Source: Gimesia sp. (GTDB taxonomy: Bacteria; Planctomycetota; Planctomycetia; Planctomycetales; Planctomycetaceae). Taken from it: 64,000 nucleotides of DNA. Under the pieces are notes generated by a model. The model did no database searches and was not told where the DNA came from. It saw only the letters and a list, made by a program, of their open reading frames with translations. The translations under genes and the position numbers were made by a program. The stretch lies in assembly GCF_040219335.1 (NCBI RefSeq), contig NZ_JAVJSQ010000007.1, forward strand, positions 248,001 to 312,000, read 5' to 3'. Positions 27,623-36,399 of this stretch are shown in pieces; position 1 is the stretch's first letter, and every line of letters begins with the position of its first letter.

Positions 27623-28492
27623 ATGAAGCACGCATCTTTCTGCTGGCTGGCTCTGATCCTGTGCTGCGGAAACTTTTTACAGGCAGAAACATTTCAGCTG
27701 AGGACAAGCCGCCTGGAGATTCCACCGCCTGCCGGTTTTGTGAATGTGACTCCGGAGATCAGGGAGCTGTTCCCCTTCGATCAGATTATGGCTGAAACGA
27801 AACGACAGGGGATGGACGTGTATTTCTATCTGACCGAAGTGCTGGCTGCTCAACTGCGCCAGGGAGAACCAGTCGAACCTGCGCGGTACCTGATTCTGCA
27901 GATCCCGGAGAAATCCAAACAACGTTCTTACAGTGCTTCCGATTTCGCGATGTTCAAGCTGACGACAAAAGAGAGGAACCAGGAATACCGGGACATGCTG
28001 GCCGAGAAGCTGAAGCAGACCCGCGACAATCTGAGTCGGGATCTCAGCCGTGAGCTGGATCTGAACGTCGCGTTTCAGATTTCAAATACGGTCGCCCTCG
28101 AACCGCATTTTGAATCGATCAATGAATTATCCAGCTCTAAGTATGTGTCCTATGGGGTGCAGGTCGAGGGCGCAGATGAGGTCCAGGATGCGAATGTCAA
28201 TACGCTCACTTTCCTGAATGTGAAGGGAAAGCTGATCGCCCTGGGGGCCATCGCGCCTTACAAGGATCTGGAATGGACGCGCACCACCTCCCGCGCCTGG
28301 GCAAAGGCGATCCTGGCACAGAATCCCGAGCCGTCTCCGTTCCCGGATCGCCTCCCGGATAACAGTCGCGAAAACCTGATTCCGATTGCAACACTGGTGA
28401 CACTGGCTGTGATGGCGGTGCTCGCCATCATCGTAAAACGAAGGCGGAAGCACGTGGCTTCCTCAGAGGATAAAAATGAAACGGTTGCGTGA
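27623..28492 (+). CDS. Secreted membrane-anchored protein, tandem family member B
   Basis: 289 aa. Signal peptide ~1-22, opening FQLRTSRLEIPPPAGFVNVTP, then ALEPHFESINEL and the motif IAPYKDLEWTRTTSRAW, and a C-terminal helix (~252-272) with a basic Arg/Lys-rich tail. It aligns along its length with the genes before and after it, differing most in the central charged helix. It follows member A by 9 bases and overlaps member C by 17, so the three are one operon. Confidence 0.7.
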   Translation: MKHASFCWLALILCCGNFLQAETFQLRTSRLEIPPPAGFVNVTPEIRELFPFDQIMAETKRQGMDVYFYLTEVLAAQLRQGEPVEPARYLILQIPEKSKQRSYSASDFAMFKLTTKERNQEYRDMLAEKLKQTRDNLSRDLSRELDLNVAFQISNTVALEPHFESINELSSSKYVSYGVQVEGADEVQDANVNTLTFLNVKGKLIALGAIAPYKDLEWTRTTSRAWAKAILAQNPEPSPFPDRLPDNSRENLIPIATLVTLAVMAVLAIIVKRRRKHVASSEDKNETVA

Positions 28493-29345
28493 AATCCTGT
28501 TGATATTAGTTTGTCTCAGTTCAAGCGTTTATGCCGAGAAGTTCAAGGTATGGGAAACTGAGATAGAAGTTCCTCCGCCCGCCGGGTTTGTACGCGTGAC
28601 TCCGGATTTGCCGCGTGTTTACCAGATGGCGGAAATGCTGGCTAAAGCAGATCCCAAATTTGAACAGCTGGGGTTTTACATTACAAAAGAAGATGCCGCT
28701 GCATCCCGGGCCGGTGAGTCGCCGGAAATACGACGTAAATTTTTTCTGCGTGTGATGAAAAACATGGCCCAACCGATTACGGGAGATGATCGATTTCAGG
28801 AAATTCAGGAGAACACGCGCGCGAATAACGATCCTGTGATAGAGGATTTCCGTTCCCGCGATCCGAAATTTTATGATCGGATTGTAGAGCAGGTCAAACA
28901 GGAGACGGGATCAGACCTGGATCTGAAGTTCTCTCAGTTTATCCCCTTCAAAGAGCACCATGCTTCGTCGAACATCTTTTCCTTCTCAATGCTCTTTGAA
29001 GGGACCATGTCTGACGGCGTTCGGAGCCGAACGGAGTTTCAGTCTTGCACGACCACGTTTCTGAATCCGGCCGGGAAGGTGATCTACCTTTACTGTTACG
29101 CGCCGCATGATGAACTGGCCTGGAACCGGGAAGCTTCACTGGAATGGGCGCAGGCGATCATGAAAGTAAATCCGGCAGCACCAGAGAAAAGTCCGGAGAA
29201 GCCGCAGATACCAGATGAGAAGCAGCTTCAATCAAATGCCGTATCGAAAATACTACTGGGTATCCTGCTTGTGGGTGTCATGCTTCTCTATCTGTTTCGA
29301 AGGAATCGTCCGCAGAAGACTGCCGCTATGAATGAGAGTCCGTAA
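28476..29345 (+). CDS. Secreted membrane-anchored protein, tandem family member C
   Basis: 289 aa. Signal peptide ~1-20, opening FKVWETEIEVPPPAGFVRVTP, then PFKEHHASSNIF and YAPHDELAWNREASLEW, and a C-terminal helix (~252-270) before a basic tail. In this copy PHFES has become EHHAS and the W-T-R-T of the other copies is W-N-R-E, so it has diverged most. It is the last gene of the run; scpB is convergent 38 bases later. Confidence 0.7.
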   Translation: MKRLREILLILVCLSSSVYAEKFKVWETEIEVPPPAGFVRVTPDLPRVYQMAEMLAKADPKFEQLGFYITKEDAAASRAGESPEIRRKFFLRVMKNMAQPITGDDRFQEIQENTRANNDPVIEDFRSRDPKFYDRIVEQVKQETGSDLDLKFSQFIPFKEHHASSNIFSFSMLFEGTMSDGVRSRTEFQSCTTTFLNPAGKVIYLYCYAPHDELAWNREASLEWAQAIMKVNPAAPEKSPEKPQIPDEKQLQSNAVSKILLGILLVGVMLLYLFRRNRPQKTAAMNESP

Positions 29346-29383
29346 TGGTTCTCTCTGTGCTCTGACAGTTTGCTGCGCCGGAA

Positions 29384-30148
29384 CTATTTGTGATTCAGCG
29401 ATTCGCTGTAAGGCAGTTCTTCGATGTTACCCAGGCCGAAGACCTGCAGGAAGCGGCTGGTTGTGATGTATTTGACTTCGGCTTTCTTGTCTTCGTTGCG
29501 CTCAATGGCAATCAGTTCGCGACGGATCAACTGACGCAGGATGCCGGCCGCCTTGTCTTTGCCGGCGGCGATGATCTCGTCCTTGGTGATCGGCTGGCGA
29601 TAAGCGACCAGCGCGAGGACTTCCAGCGCGTCCTGGGTCAGCTTGACCTCCTTAGGGCCGAAACCATACACGCGGTTGCGGATGCGTTCGAAGTCGTGAC
29701 GGAGAATCAGGCGATAGCCCCCCTCCTCCATGCGGATTTCGTACGGGCGGGCCTCGTCGTTGTACTGGCGGTTCAGATCGTCGAGCAGATCGTCGACGTA
29801 AGATGTCGAGTACTCGTCGTTCAGCAGTGAGCAGAGTTTCTTCGTGGTCAGTGGTTTGCCGCCGACAAACAGCGCGGCTTCGATGATAGCACGCGGGGGG
29901 ATCCGGGTTTCCCGTTTGGTGGCGGTCTGGGAACTGGTTTTGACGGCAGCCGCTGCGACAGGCTCGTCTGTCTCAGGTTCTTCGGGGAGCTCCAGGTCCC
30001 GTTCGACGGCTTCCAGTGCTTCGAGCGTCCTTTCGTAGTCGGCGTCGATTTCTTCATCGACCTGACCTGATGACGAAAAGGCAGCCAGAAAGTCATCTTC
30101 GCTGGAGAGCCGATCGTCGTCGGCAGGGGTTTCTTCTTCCTGGGACAT
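29384..30148 (-). CDS. scpB: Segregation and condensation protein B
   Basis: 254 aa. ScpB is the winged-helix partner of ScpA and SMC in chromosome condensation. Residues ~1-75 are an acidic, low-complexity N-terminal extension not needed for the fold. The two winged helices run from ~82 with IIEAALFVGGKPLT, through EEGGYRLILRHDF and QDALEVLALVAYRQPITKDEI, to LQVFGLGNIEELP at the end. No scpA is adjacent in the window. A membrane protein gene lies 38 bases upstream on the same strand. Confidence 0.92.
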   Translation of the reverse strand: MSQEEETPADDDRLSSEDDFLAAFSSSGQVDEEIDADYERTLEALEAVERDLELPEEPETDEPVAAAAVKTSSQTATKRETRIPPRAIIEAALFVGGKPLTTKKLCSLLNDEYSTSYVDDLLDDLNRQYNDEARPYEIRMEEGGYRLILRHDFERIRNRVYGFGPKEVKLTQDALEVLALVAYRQPITKDEIIAAGKDKAAGILRQLIRRELIAIERNEDKKAEVKYITTSRFLQVFGLGNIEELPYSESLNHK

Positions 30149-30186
30149 TCCCTCAATCCTTTCAGGGAACCGGAGAAATCAGCGGG

Positions 30187-30663
30187 TTACTGATTTAAGG
30201 TCAATACAAACGCATCCCACTCGGACTCTTCCTGTAACGGACCGATGTGGGCAGTGGCGTTATTGTGCATGTTTATGCGAAGTTGATCAACCTTTTTCTG
30301 GCAGCCGGGACAATGGGCCAGATGTTCCTTCATTTTACTGGTTGTTTCGGCGTCGAGCTTGTGAGCGACGAACGCTTCCGCATGGTTCAGCGCTTCATCA
30401 CAGTACAGTCCACCCGGGCACTTCTTACCTACCTTCTTCGCGACCTGTTCGGTTGGCGGTTCAGCAGAGCCTGAGAACGAGTTCAGACCAAAAAAGCCGA
30501 CCAGCCCGACGGCCAGACAGGCGGTGAGGATCTCGGCCCCGGTGATCATATGGCTGACTTTACGTCGCTTCTTCATCACGGTGACAAATTGTTCCAGGTC
30601 GCCCGGCGCGCAGGCCTTCCATTCAGATTCTGATTCGGTTTCGGATGTAAGTTGTATATTCAT
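30187..30663 (-). CDS. Membrane protein with C-terminal zinc-finger-like H-x3-C-x2-C motif
   Basis: 158 aa. A 38-residue N-terminal part ending in the basic patch KKRRK precedes one membrane helix (~40-62). After it come C82 and C88 and then H114-x3-C118-x2-C121, the motif of zinc-finger anti-sigma domains (zf-HC2). In anti-sigma factors that domain normally precedes the membrane helix and is cytosolic; here it follows the helix, so by the positive-inside rule it would lie outside. It has a perfect AGGAGG ribosome site partly buried in a hairpin, and a Crp-like box in its promoter. Confidence 0.7.
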   Translation of the reverse strand: MNIQLTSETESESEWKACAPGDLEQFVTVMKKRRKVSHMITGAEILTACLAVGLVGFFGLNSFSGSAEPPTEQVAKKVGKKCPGGLYCDEALNHAEAFVAHKLDAETTSKMKEHLAHCPGCQKKVDQLRINMHNNATAHIGPLQEESEWDAFVLTLNQ

Positions 30664-30673
30664 TTTTTAAACC

Positions 30674-30692
30674 TCCTACTGTCGCAGTAGGA
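30674..30692 (-). promoter_or_regulatory. Hairpin masking a ribosome binding site
   Basis: The 8-bp stem TCCTACTG / CAGTAGGA has a 3-base loop. The ribosome site AGGAGGT (30671-30677, minus strand) begins inside the 3' arm, with the ATG 7 bases further on, so folding would hide part of it. Confidence 0.5.
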
Positions 30693-30730
30693 TTTGTACC
30701 AGTTCTTGAGCGGGGGGATACCCTGTTATC

Positions 30731-30773
30731 ATTATCGTAGTCTGCTCTGGTGTGATCTGTGAGATAGCTTACA
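30731..30773 (-). promoter_or_regulatory. Crp-like box and -10 element
   Basis: On the minus strand, TGTAA-N6-TCACA (30758-30773) matches the Crp consensus at 9 of 10 defined positions. A -10 box GATAAT lies at 30731-30736. The start of transcription would be near 30724, placing the box centre about 41 bases upstream, the usual spot for a class II activator. Confidence 0.5.
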
Positions 30774-30821
30774 CTTCCTGCACATTTCTAATGAGCATAT
30801 CTGGGGATGGACAATCTAAGT

Positions 30822-31577
30822 TCAGGCTTCCGCTCCTCTTAAGACAAATTCTCCCGACTGATCCGGTTTGGACTGAAAGGCGGGGGTGAGTTTGAAATCA
30901 ATCGAATGAGCCAGATAGCGGGCCTTTCTGAGGATGATGTGTCGTTTCTGGATATCGATACTGCGTTCGTCCTGCAGTTCGCCCAGCAGGACAGTCACGG
31001 TTTCACGTGTGCTGCCGATAATACTCGCCAGTTCCTGGTGCGAGAGTTTGATATTGATCAGAACGCCTTCGGGGGTAAACCGCCCGTATTTTTCCGCCAG
31101 TTCCAGCAGCAGATGCGTCAGCCGATCGCGGTTGGAGCGAAACAGCAGGGATTTGAGCCGCTGTTCCACCCGTTGCCGTCGGAGTCCCATCAGCTTGGTC
31201 ACACCCAGAGAGACTTCAGGATGCTGGTGCATCAGATCCTGAATCACGACTCCGGGAATGCGGAGAATGGTCGATTTCAGCATGGCTTCGGCATACTCTT
31301 CACGTTCGCCGCCGCCGAGGATCGCCAGTTCCCCAAACAGCTCACCCGGCTCGATCAGTGCCAGCAGAGCCTGTTTGCCTTCCCCCGTGATGTGGTAGAG
31401 CTTGATTCTGCCGTTGAGTAGCAGGTAGACCGAGTCGCTGGTTTCGGTGGGGAGATAAACCATGTTTCCCCGCGCGAACTGTTTGACGGACGCATTCCGT
31501 TCGACCTGGGCGATTTGATCTTCGCTCAGTCGTTCGAAGAGGTCACAGTTCTTGAGAAACCAGAAGTTTTTGTCCAT
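30822..31577 (-). CDS. Crp/Fnr-family transcriptional regulator
   Basis: 251 aa from the ATG at 31577. A cyclic-nucleotide-binding beta barrel (~10-130) holds the PGELFGELAILGGG phosphate-cassette-like block. A dimer helix follows, then the Crp winged helix-turn-helix (~165-225) with recognition helix GSTRETVTVLLGEL. The Arg-Glu pair matches R180 and E181 of E. coli Crp, which read the TGTGA half site, while the next Crp Arg is replaced by Val. Only one Cys is near the N-terminus, so it is not an Fe-S Fnr. The C-terminus extends ~20 residues beyond the fold. Effector unknown. Confidence 0.88.
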   Translation of the reverse strand: MDKNFWFLKNCDLFERLSEDQIAQVERNASVKQFARGNMVYLPTETSDSVYLLLNGRIKLYHITGEGKQALLALIEPGELFGELAILGGGEREEYAEAMLKSTILRIPGVVIQDLMHQHPEVSLGVTKLMGLRRQRVEQRLKSLLFRSNRDRLTHLLLELAEKYGRFTPEGVLINIKLSHQELASIIGSTRETVTVLLGELQDERSIDIQKRHIILRKARYLAHSIDFKLTPAFQSKPDQSGEFVLRGAEA

Positions 31578-31789
31578 GGACCTAAATCTCATTCCTGCGT
31601 TTTGACGCAGGTACCGGTAGCAGTAGTCAACGGTCAGTCAAACAGGCCCACTCACTCGGGTTATCGGGCAAACTATAATATATCGGGTTTACGGCGGATT
31701 TGAGAACCCCCGTTTTTACGAATCGGCTGTTTTTTCCATTTTGACAGCTGATGACAGCTGGGAAGTGAGAGACGCTGATCCGCCAGAAA

Positions 31790-32473
31790 CTACTGTTTTT
31801 GCAGGAGTTCCGTGATGATCTGTCGCGGTGCACCGATCCCCAGCACATGTACGGTCCCCGTATATTGCTGAGACTTCGGTTCCGCGAAACCCAGCTTTTC
31901 CGCCACCATGGTCGCCGTTTGCGATGCGACAATGCATTCTCCCAGTGGCAGTCCCGTGTCACAGTCGAGGCCTGATGGAAGATCGATGGCCAGGATGTTG
32001 GCGGGGGCTGCATTCATCATCCGGATGGCGGTGGCGAAGGGTTCGCGAACCTCTCCCTGCACGCCGGTCCCCAACAGGGCGTCGACGATCCACTCGGCTG
32101 AATCGAGAAACGCACGAAAACGTTCCGGATCCTGCAGATCGGGGTCGGCTTGAATCGAGAGACCCATCCGCGAAGCGACCCGGTAATTCGTGGCGGCATC
32201 GCCGGTGAGCTGTTCGGGATCGGTGAGCAGATAGACTTCGACGGGGATGCCGGCATTGTCCAGGTGACGGGCGATGACGAAGCCATCCCCGCCGTTATTA
32301 CCTTTGCCCGCACAGATTTTGATGGGCCCCTGGGCTTTGAGCGAGACGAGTAACTCGAACACGCCGCGACCGGCATTCTCCATCAGGGCAATTCCCGGGA
32401 GCCCGAATTCTTCAATCGTACGCTGGTCGACGCTGCGAACTTCTTCCCGGCTGAGTCGTTCGATTGGTGACAT
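31790..32473 (-). CDS. nnrE: NAD(P)H-hydrate epimerase (YjeF N-terminal domain)
   Basis: 227 aa from the ATG at 32473, with a GAGGAG ribosome site. It epimerises R-NAD(P)HX to the S form for repair of damaged cofactors. Landmarks are MENAGRGV, the glycine-rich loop CAGKGNNGGDGFVIARHL, DALLGTG and the metal/substrate block AIDLPSGLDCDTG. Only the epimerase half is present; many bacteria fuse it to the ADP-dependent dehydratase, which is not seen next to it here. Confidence 0.92.
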   Translation of the reverse strand: MSPIERLSREEVRSVDQRTIEEFGLPGIALMENAGRGVFELLVSLKAQGPIKICAGKGNNGGDGFVIARHLDNAGIPVEVYLLTDPEQLTGDAATNYRVASRMGLSIQADPDLQDPERFRAFLDSAEWIVDALLGTGVQGEVREPFATAIRMMNAAPANILAIDLPSGLDCDTGLPLGECIVASQTATMVAEKLGFAEPKSQQYTGTVHVLGIGAPRQIITELLQKQ

Positions 32474-32635
32474 TTTTCTCCTCATTTGGTCAAAAAACCG
32501 CTTTGACTTCAATTTGAAACGGCGAAAAATCGATCAAAGCGGGGGTATAAACAGTGGTTACGGGGTTTTCACCAGACACAAATTCAATTACGATTCCCCC
32601 TGACGCGGGCAGCACTTCTTCCCGGCCTCTTTTCA

Positions 32636-33487
32636 ATGGAAAATCTAAGTCTCCAACAGGATACTTCTGGAGAGTCAGCTGTGATAGACGAATATTCTGA
32701 TCGATGGGCTCTGATTACGGGTGCTTCATCCGGAATCGGCCTTGAATTTGCGCACCGGCTGGCTGCACGGGGAATGCATCTGGTACTGACGGCACGTCGT
32801 CAGGAGCAGCTGGAAGAGCTGGCTGCCGACCTGCTGACCCGCCATGGTACCAAAACGGAAGTCGTCGTACTGGACCTTTCCGAACCGGAGGCACCCCGAA
32901 AACTCTACGATGAGATCAACGCACGTGGTGTGCAGATCGAACTGCTGATCAACAATGCCGGTTTCAGCGTGGTTTCGGATATTGCCTCGACCGACCGGGA
33001 ACGGGTGATGCAGATGGTGCAGCTGAATATGGGCGCATTGACCGATCTGACTTACCTCTATCTGCCCGAAATGATGGAACGGGGACACGGCGGAATTATC
33101 AACATCGCCTCGGTCGCCGCGTTTCAGCCGGTGGCTTACATGTCTGCTTATGCAGCCAGCAAAAGTTACGTACTGCACTTCACCGAGGGACTCTGGGCGG
33201 AAGCCCGCGACAAAGGGGTGACAGTGACTGCACTCTGCCCCGGAACGACGCAGACCGAGTTCTTCGATGTGGCCGGCGTAGAAGGCTGGCTGAAGAAGCA
33301 TCGCTATCAGACCGTCGATCAGGTGGTCAAGACCGGCCTCAAAGCCCTGGAAAAGAAACGCCAGTATATGGTTTCCGGCTGGGGCAATTACCTGCTCTCT
33401 CTGCTGGTCCGCATCGCGACCCGCCGCACGGTGGTGGTCGAATCGATGAAATATTTCCGCCCGCAGCCTCAGAAAGAGAAAAAATAG
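32636..33487 (+). CDS. Short-chain dehydrogenase/reductase
   Basis: 283 aa. A classical SDR: the nucleotide loop is TGASSGIG (~28-35), then the NNAG block (LINNAGF), the catalytic Ser in NIASVAAF and the YAASK pair (Tyr and Lys). The Arg after the first strand (LTARRQ) favours NADP(H). The substrate is unknown; the closing ~40 residues ([16 protein letters not shown]) are hydrophobic and basic, as in membrane-associated DltE/YqjQ-like SDRs. A single gene upstream of rpsN. Confidence 0.88.
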   Translation: MENLSLQQDTSGESAVIDEYSDRWALITGASSGIGLEFAHRLAARGMHLVLTARRQEQLEELAADLLTRHGTKTEVVVLDLSEPEAPRKLYDEINARGVQIELLINNAGFSVVSDIASTDRERVMQMVQLNMGALTDLTYLYLPEMMERGHGGIINIASVAAFQPVAYMSAYAASKSYVLHFTEGLWAEARDKGVTVTALCPGTTQTEFFDVAGVEGWLKKHRYQTVDQVVKTGLKALEKKRQYMVSGWGNYLLSLLVRIATRRTVVVESMKYFRPQPQKEKK

Positions 33488-33582
33488 AGCGCGCATGAAC
33501 ATGTGTGTCAACCAGGGGCTGTAAAGAATTTCGGAATGATTGCTTTTTTTAGCTCATTTCAGAGCAAAAACAGTCCGGCAAG

Positions 33583-33612
33583 TTGACGATCTGGCGGGAG
33601 ACTCAGTATAAC
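33583..33612 (+). promoter_or_regulatory. Candidate rpsN-rpsR promoter
   Basis: -35 TTGACG (33583-33588), 18-bp spacer and -10 TATAAC (33607-33612), ~40 bases before rpsN. Confidence 0.55.
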
Positions 33613-33653
33613 AGTCGTTCCTATTTTTGGAATTTGTCGAAGAAGGTATATAA

Positions 33654-33923
33654 ATGGCATCCAAATCGAAGATTGAAAAACAGAAGAGAATTTACGCTCT
33701 GGTAGAAAAGCATGCTGAAAAGCGGGCTGAGCTGATTGCTAAAGGGGACTACGAAGGCCTTGCCAAACTGCCTCGTAACTCCAGCCGCACCCGTATGCGT
33801 CGTCTCTGTCAGCTGACAGGTCGTCCTCGTGGTAACTACCGTAAGTTCCAGATTTCGCGTATCGCTCTGCGGGATATGGCTTTAGATGGCCTGATCCCCG
33901 GCATGAAAAAATCCAGCTGGTAA
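33654..33923 (+). CDS. rpsN: 30S ribosomal protein S14, zinc-independent (C-) type
   Basis: 89 aa. S14 helps fold the head of the small ribosomal subunit. The block [23 protein letters not shown] is the S14 core, and the end [11 protein letters not shown] is typical. It has a single Cys and none of the C-x-x-C pairs of the short zinc-binding form, and it is of the longer class. It is placed directly before rpsR rather than in the large ribosomal protein operon. Confidence 0.95.
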   Translation: MASKSKIEKQKRIYALVEKHAEKRAELIAKGDYEGLAKLPRNSSRTRMRRLCQLTGRPRGNYRKFQISRIALRDMALDGLIPGMKKSSW

Positions 33924-34034
33924 GCGAACCGGCCGCACTGTGTGAGTCGCGGCCCCTGCCAGCACACTGAAATCAGCGTCGCCCCGGTTTCGGGTGTCCT
34001 AAGTTCTTACGACGCATGAAAAAGGAACAACACT

Positions 34035-34316
34035 ATGTCAGTCGGTTTATCCCGTAAAGAGATTGTCAAACGTCGTAAAAAACGAGCTCGTCTGAAAAAG
34101 AAGCTCAAATGCCGGTTCTGCCCGGATGGTAACATTCCACGTCCCGTCTATGTCGATTACAAGGATCTGAGAACCCTGCGTTCTCTCCTGGATCGCGAAG
34201 GACGTATCCTGCCCCGTCGTCGGACAGGGACTTCTGCTCTCTACCAGCGTGCAGTGCGGAAAGCCGTTCTGCGGGCCCGCTTCATCGGTCTGCTGCCTTA
34301 CGTTGCAGAAGACTAA
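34035..34316 (+). CDS. rpsR: 30S ribosomal protein S18
   Basis: 93 aa. The S18 core is clear: [22 protein letters not shown] then [26 protein letters not shown]. The pair C26-x2-C29 (KCRFC) is present, so this copy could bind metal. Basic N-terminus. It follows rpsN by 111 bases and ends at a strong terminator. The usual bacterial neighbours rpsF, ssb and rplI are absent here. Confidence 0.95.
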   Translation: MSVGLSRKEIVKRRKKRARLKKKLKCRFCPDGNIPRPVYVDYKDLRTLRSLLDREGRILPRRRTGTSALYQRAVRKAVLRARFIGLLPYVAED

Positions 34317-34340
34317 GCGGCTGAAGAGAAGAGACAAAAG

Positions 34341-34376
34341 AAAAAGCTCTGGACTGATCTGGTCCAGAGCTTTTTT
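34341..34376. terminator. Terminator after rpsR (works in both directions)
   Basis: The stem AAAAAGCTCTGGAC / GTCCAGAGCTTTTTT has T runs on both strands. It serves rpsR and the convergent QueD-like gene. Confidence 0.88.
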
Positions 34377-34415
34377 AATGCGCGTTGTGAAGAACAATAT
34401 CTTCAGTGAGGTTTA

Positions 34416-34916
34416 TTACCAGTGAAACCCGGTCGGGAATGAATCGGTTTCAAAAGCATCGAGCAGGCCGGCGTCCGTTTTGTCTTTCTGGTCCAGAGTA
34501 GCTTCGGCACAGGACTCTTCGGTTTCCCAGATCACGACTTTAACGGCCTGCACGCCCAGGTCGTTGAGCAGATTCGGACAGACTTCGTCCAGCAGGTAGC
34601 GGGCCATGTTTTCCGCGGTCGGATTGTAAGGCAGTACGAAGTACTTGGTCGGTTCGACCATGCGGATTGCGTTCAGGCCATTTTCGTCTTCGATGTTGAG
34701 CAGGAAGCCGTGATCCCAGTTTTCGTCGATCCAGCCTTTCAGCAGCGCCTTGAGTTGCGCAAAGTCGATGATCCGCCCCACGGCGTCCGTTTCCGGGCCG
34801 GTGACGTAAAAATCAGCGATGTAATTATGGCCGTGAAAGAACTGGCATTTTCCTTCGTGGCGAAACAGACGGTGTCCGGCGTTAAACTTGACCCGTCGCA
34901 TAATTGTCATACCCAT
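34416..34916 (-). CDS. queD: 6-pyruvoyl tetrahydropterin synthase / 6-carboxytetrahydropterin synthase (QueD-like)
   Basis: About 166 aa from the ATG at 34916; a GTG at 34925 is also possible. The zinc ligands are His in NAGHRL and the FFHGHNY pair; the catalytic Cys is in GKCQFFHGHNY. The closing VKVVIWETEES contains the pterin-binding Glu. QueD makes 6-carboxy-tetrahydropterin for queuosine-type tRNA modification; PTPS makes tetrahydrobiopterin precursors, and the sequence alone does not settle which. No queC or queE is nearby. Confidence 0.88.
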   Translation of the reverse strand: MGMTIMRRVKFNAGHRLFRHEGKCQFFHGHNYIADFYVTGPETDAVGRIIDFAQLKALLKGWIDENWDHGFLLNIEDENGLNAIRMVEPTKYFVLPYNPTAENMARYLLDEVCPNLLNDLGVQAVKVVIWETEESCAEATLDQKDKTDAGLLDAFETDSFPTGFHW

Positions 34917-34968
34917 GTGACTCACTCAACCTCTTAACTGGGGTTTGCTGAACGATTCTGAAATTCGG

Positions 34969-36372
34969 TTAACTGTTTAACAGGGACTGCATGCCCTGCG
35001 TCATGATGGCGTCGACCCCGGGATCGCAGAAAGCGACGCTGACTTCATATCCGCCGGCGGGGTACTCTTCGGCAACCGGGATGTACCATGGTCCCCCGTC
35101 CCCGTAAGCGGCTGTGGCGATGAATTCATCTGGCTGGATTTTCTGGGCGCGCAGCTGGTATTCAATGAAACTCTCGGCGGGCAGGTGCAGCGTTTTGATA
35201 TCGTTGACCTGCAGTGAACTCAGGGTGATCGGAATCTGCTTCTCGATCCGCTGCATCCAAGCCAGCATGTAGGAAGGACGATTGCGATTCACAACGCTGT
35301 TACTTTTGTTGGAAATCGTCTTCGTTAATTCTTCTACGCTGAAACTGCTCCGAACGGGAGGTAAAATGTCATGCGTTTTCCAGGTCAGTTTGCCGACCGG
35401 CTCAGGTTTGAGCCCTTTTTCGGAAGCGACGATGCCGTCGTAAATCCGTCGAGCCAGAATAGCCCGCATCGGCTTGGAGCCGTCGTTGTACTTGCCGGCG
35501 GAAATGTTTCCGGAACAGCCGGTGAAGTAAATGTGCGTGCAACCCGGTTCTTCCTGCTGACGCTGCTTACGGGCGATGCCGGTAAAGTCGCTGCTCACGC
35601 GACCGTCGCCGTAATAGCTCATCGGATGCGTGGCGTAATAGTGACAGGAGACCAGCTTTTTGTCTTTGTTATAGAAGGCGACCGTTTTCAGGAAGGGGTC
35701 AATGGTGCCTTCCGTCATGCTCCGCAGACGTTCGTCCCGGCAGCTGCTGCCCCGCATGCTGATGATCTTGCCTTCTTTGTCGCGGTTGATCCGGCGGTTG
35801 GAAGCGACCTTGTCTACTCTTCCCTGGCTGTGCGCGATATGCGTGACCGGCTCAGCCTTAGTGATCGCTGCGGAAACCGCTTTGCGTCCTTTGTCCAGGC
35901 ATTCGTTGTAGAAATCCAGCTCGACGATATGCGGCAGGTCTCCCTGTTCCAGAACAATCTGTTCGGCATTCAGACAGGCGAAAGGAGCATTGTGCTGGTG
36001 CACGCACTGCACGGCCACACGATCAATGCTCGTTCCGGCTGCTTCGGCTAAAGCCTGTCGCCAGTTGATATGAGCATCGTTGAGCAGCCCGGTCCAGTCA
36101 ACGGCACAGACCACAATCGGCTTGCCCGCACCCAGGAGGACATAGCCGATGGCTTCCAGTGAATCATCGTAGCCGACGACCGGTTTAATCCAGCCGCCAC
36201 AGAGGGAATGCCCTTTGGGAGGCGACACATCGAACCGGAAGGGGGCGATGTGCAGATTCGGATGGTTGGCTGTTTCGCTCTGGTTGGCAAAAGCCCACTC
36301 TTCGAGCGAATGAGCAGATCCTGCAGCCGCCAGCGAAGCAGCCAGGAAATCACGTCGACTGAAATGACTCAT
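34969..36372 (-). CDS. Tat-exported neutral/alkaline ceramidase-like protein
   Basis: 467 aa. The Tat signal is SRRDFLAASLAAAG. The mature part opens with HIAPFRFDVSPPKG and contains the metal-site-like blocks CVHQHNAP and CHYYATHPMSYYGDG, and FTGCSGNIS, all typical of the neutral ceramidase-like N-terminal domain common in planctomycetes. Real ceramidases are longer and carry a C-terminal immunoglobulin-like domain, so the true substrate is open. It lies 28 bases downstream of hisI on the same strand. Confidence 0.8.
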   Translation of the reverse strand: MSHFSRRDFLAASLAAAGSAHSLEEWAFANQSETANHPNLHIAPFRFDVSPPKGHSLCGGWIKPVVGYDDSLEAIGYVLLGAGKPIVVCAVDWTGLLNDAHINWRQALAEAAGTSIDRVAVQCVHQHNAPFACLNAEQIVLEQGDLPHIVELDFYNECLDKGRKAVSAAITKAEPVTHIAHSQGRVDKVASNRRINRDKEGKIISMRGSSCRDERLRSMTEGTIDPFLKTVAFYNKDKKLVSCHYYATHPMSYYGDGRVSSDFTGIARKQRQQEEPGCTHIYFTGCSGNISAGKYNDGSKPMRAILARRIYDGIVASEKGLKPEPVGKLTWKTHDILPPVRSSFSVEELTKTISNKSNSVVNRNRPSYMLAWMQRIEKQIPITLSSLQVNDIKTLHLPAESFIEYQLRAQKIQPDEFIATAAYGDGGPWYIPVAEEYPAGGYEVSVAFCDPGVDAIMTQGMQSLLNS

Positions 36373-36399
36373 AATACACCTGTCGTGACTAAAACCGAT

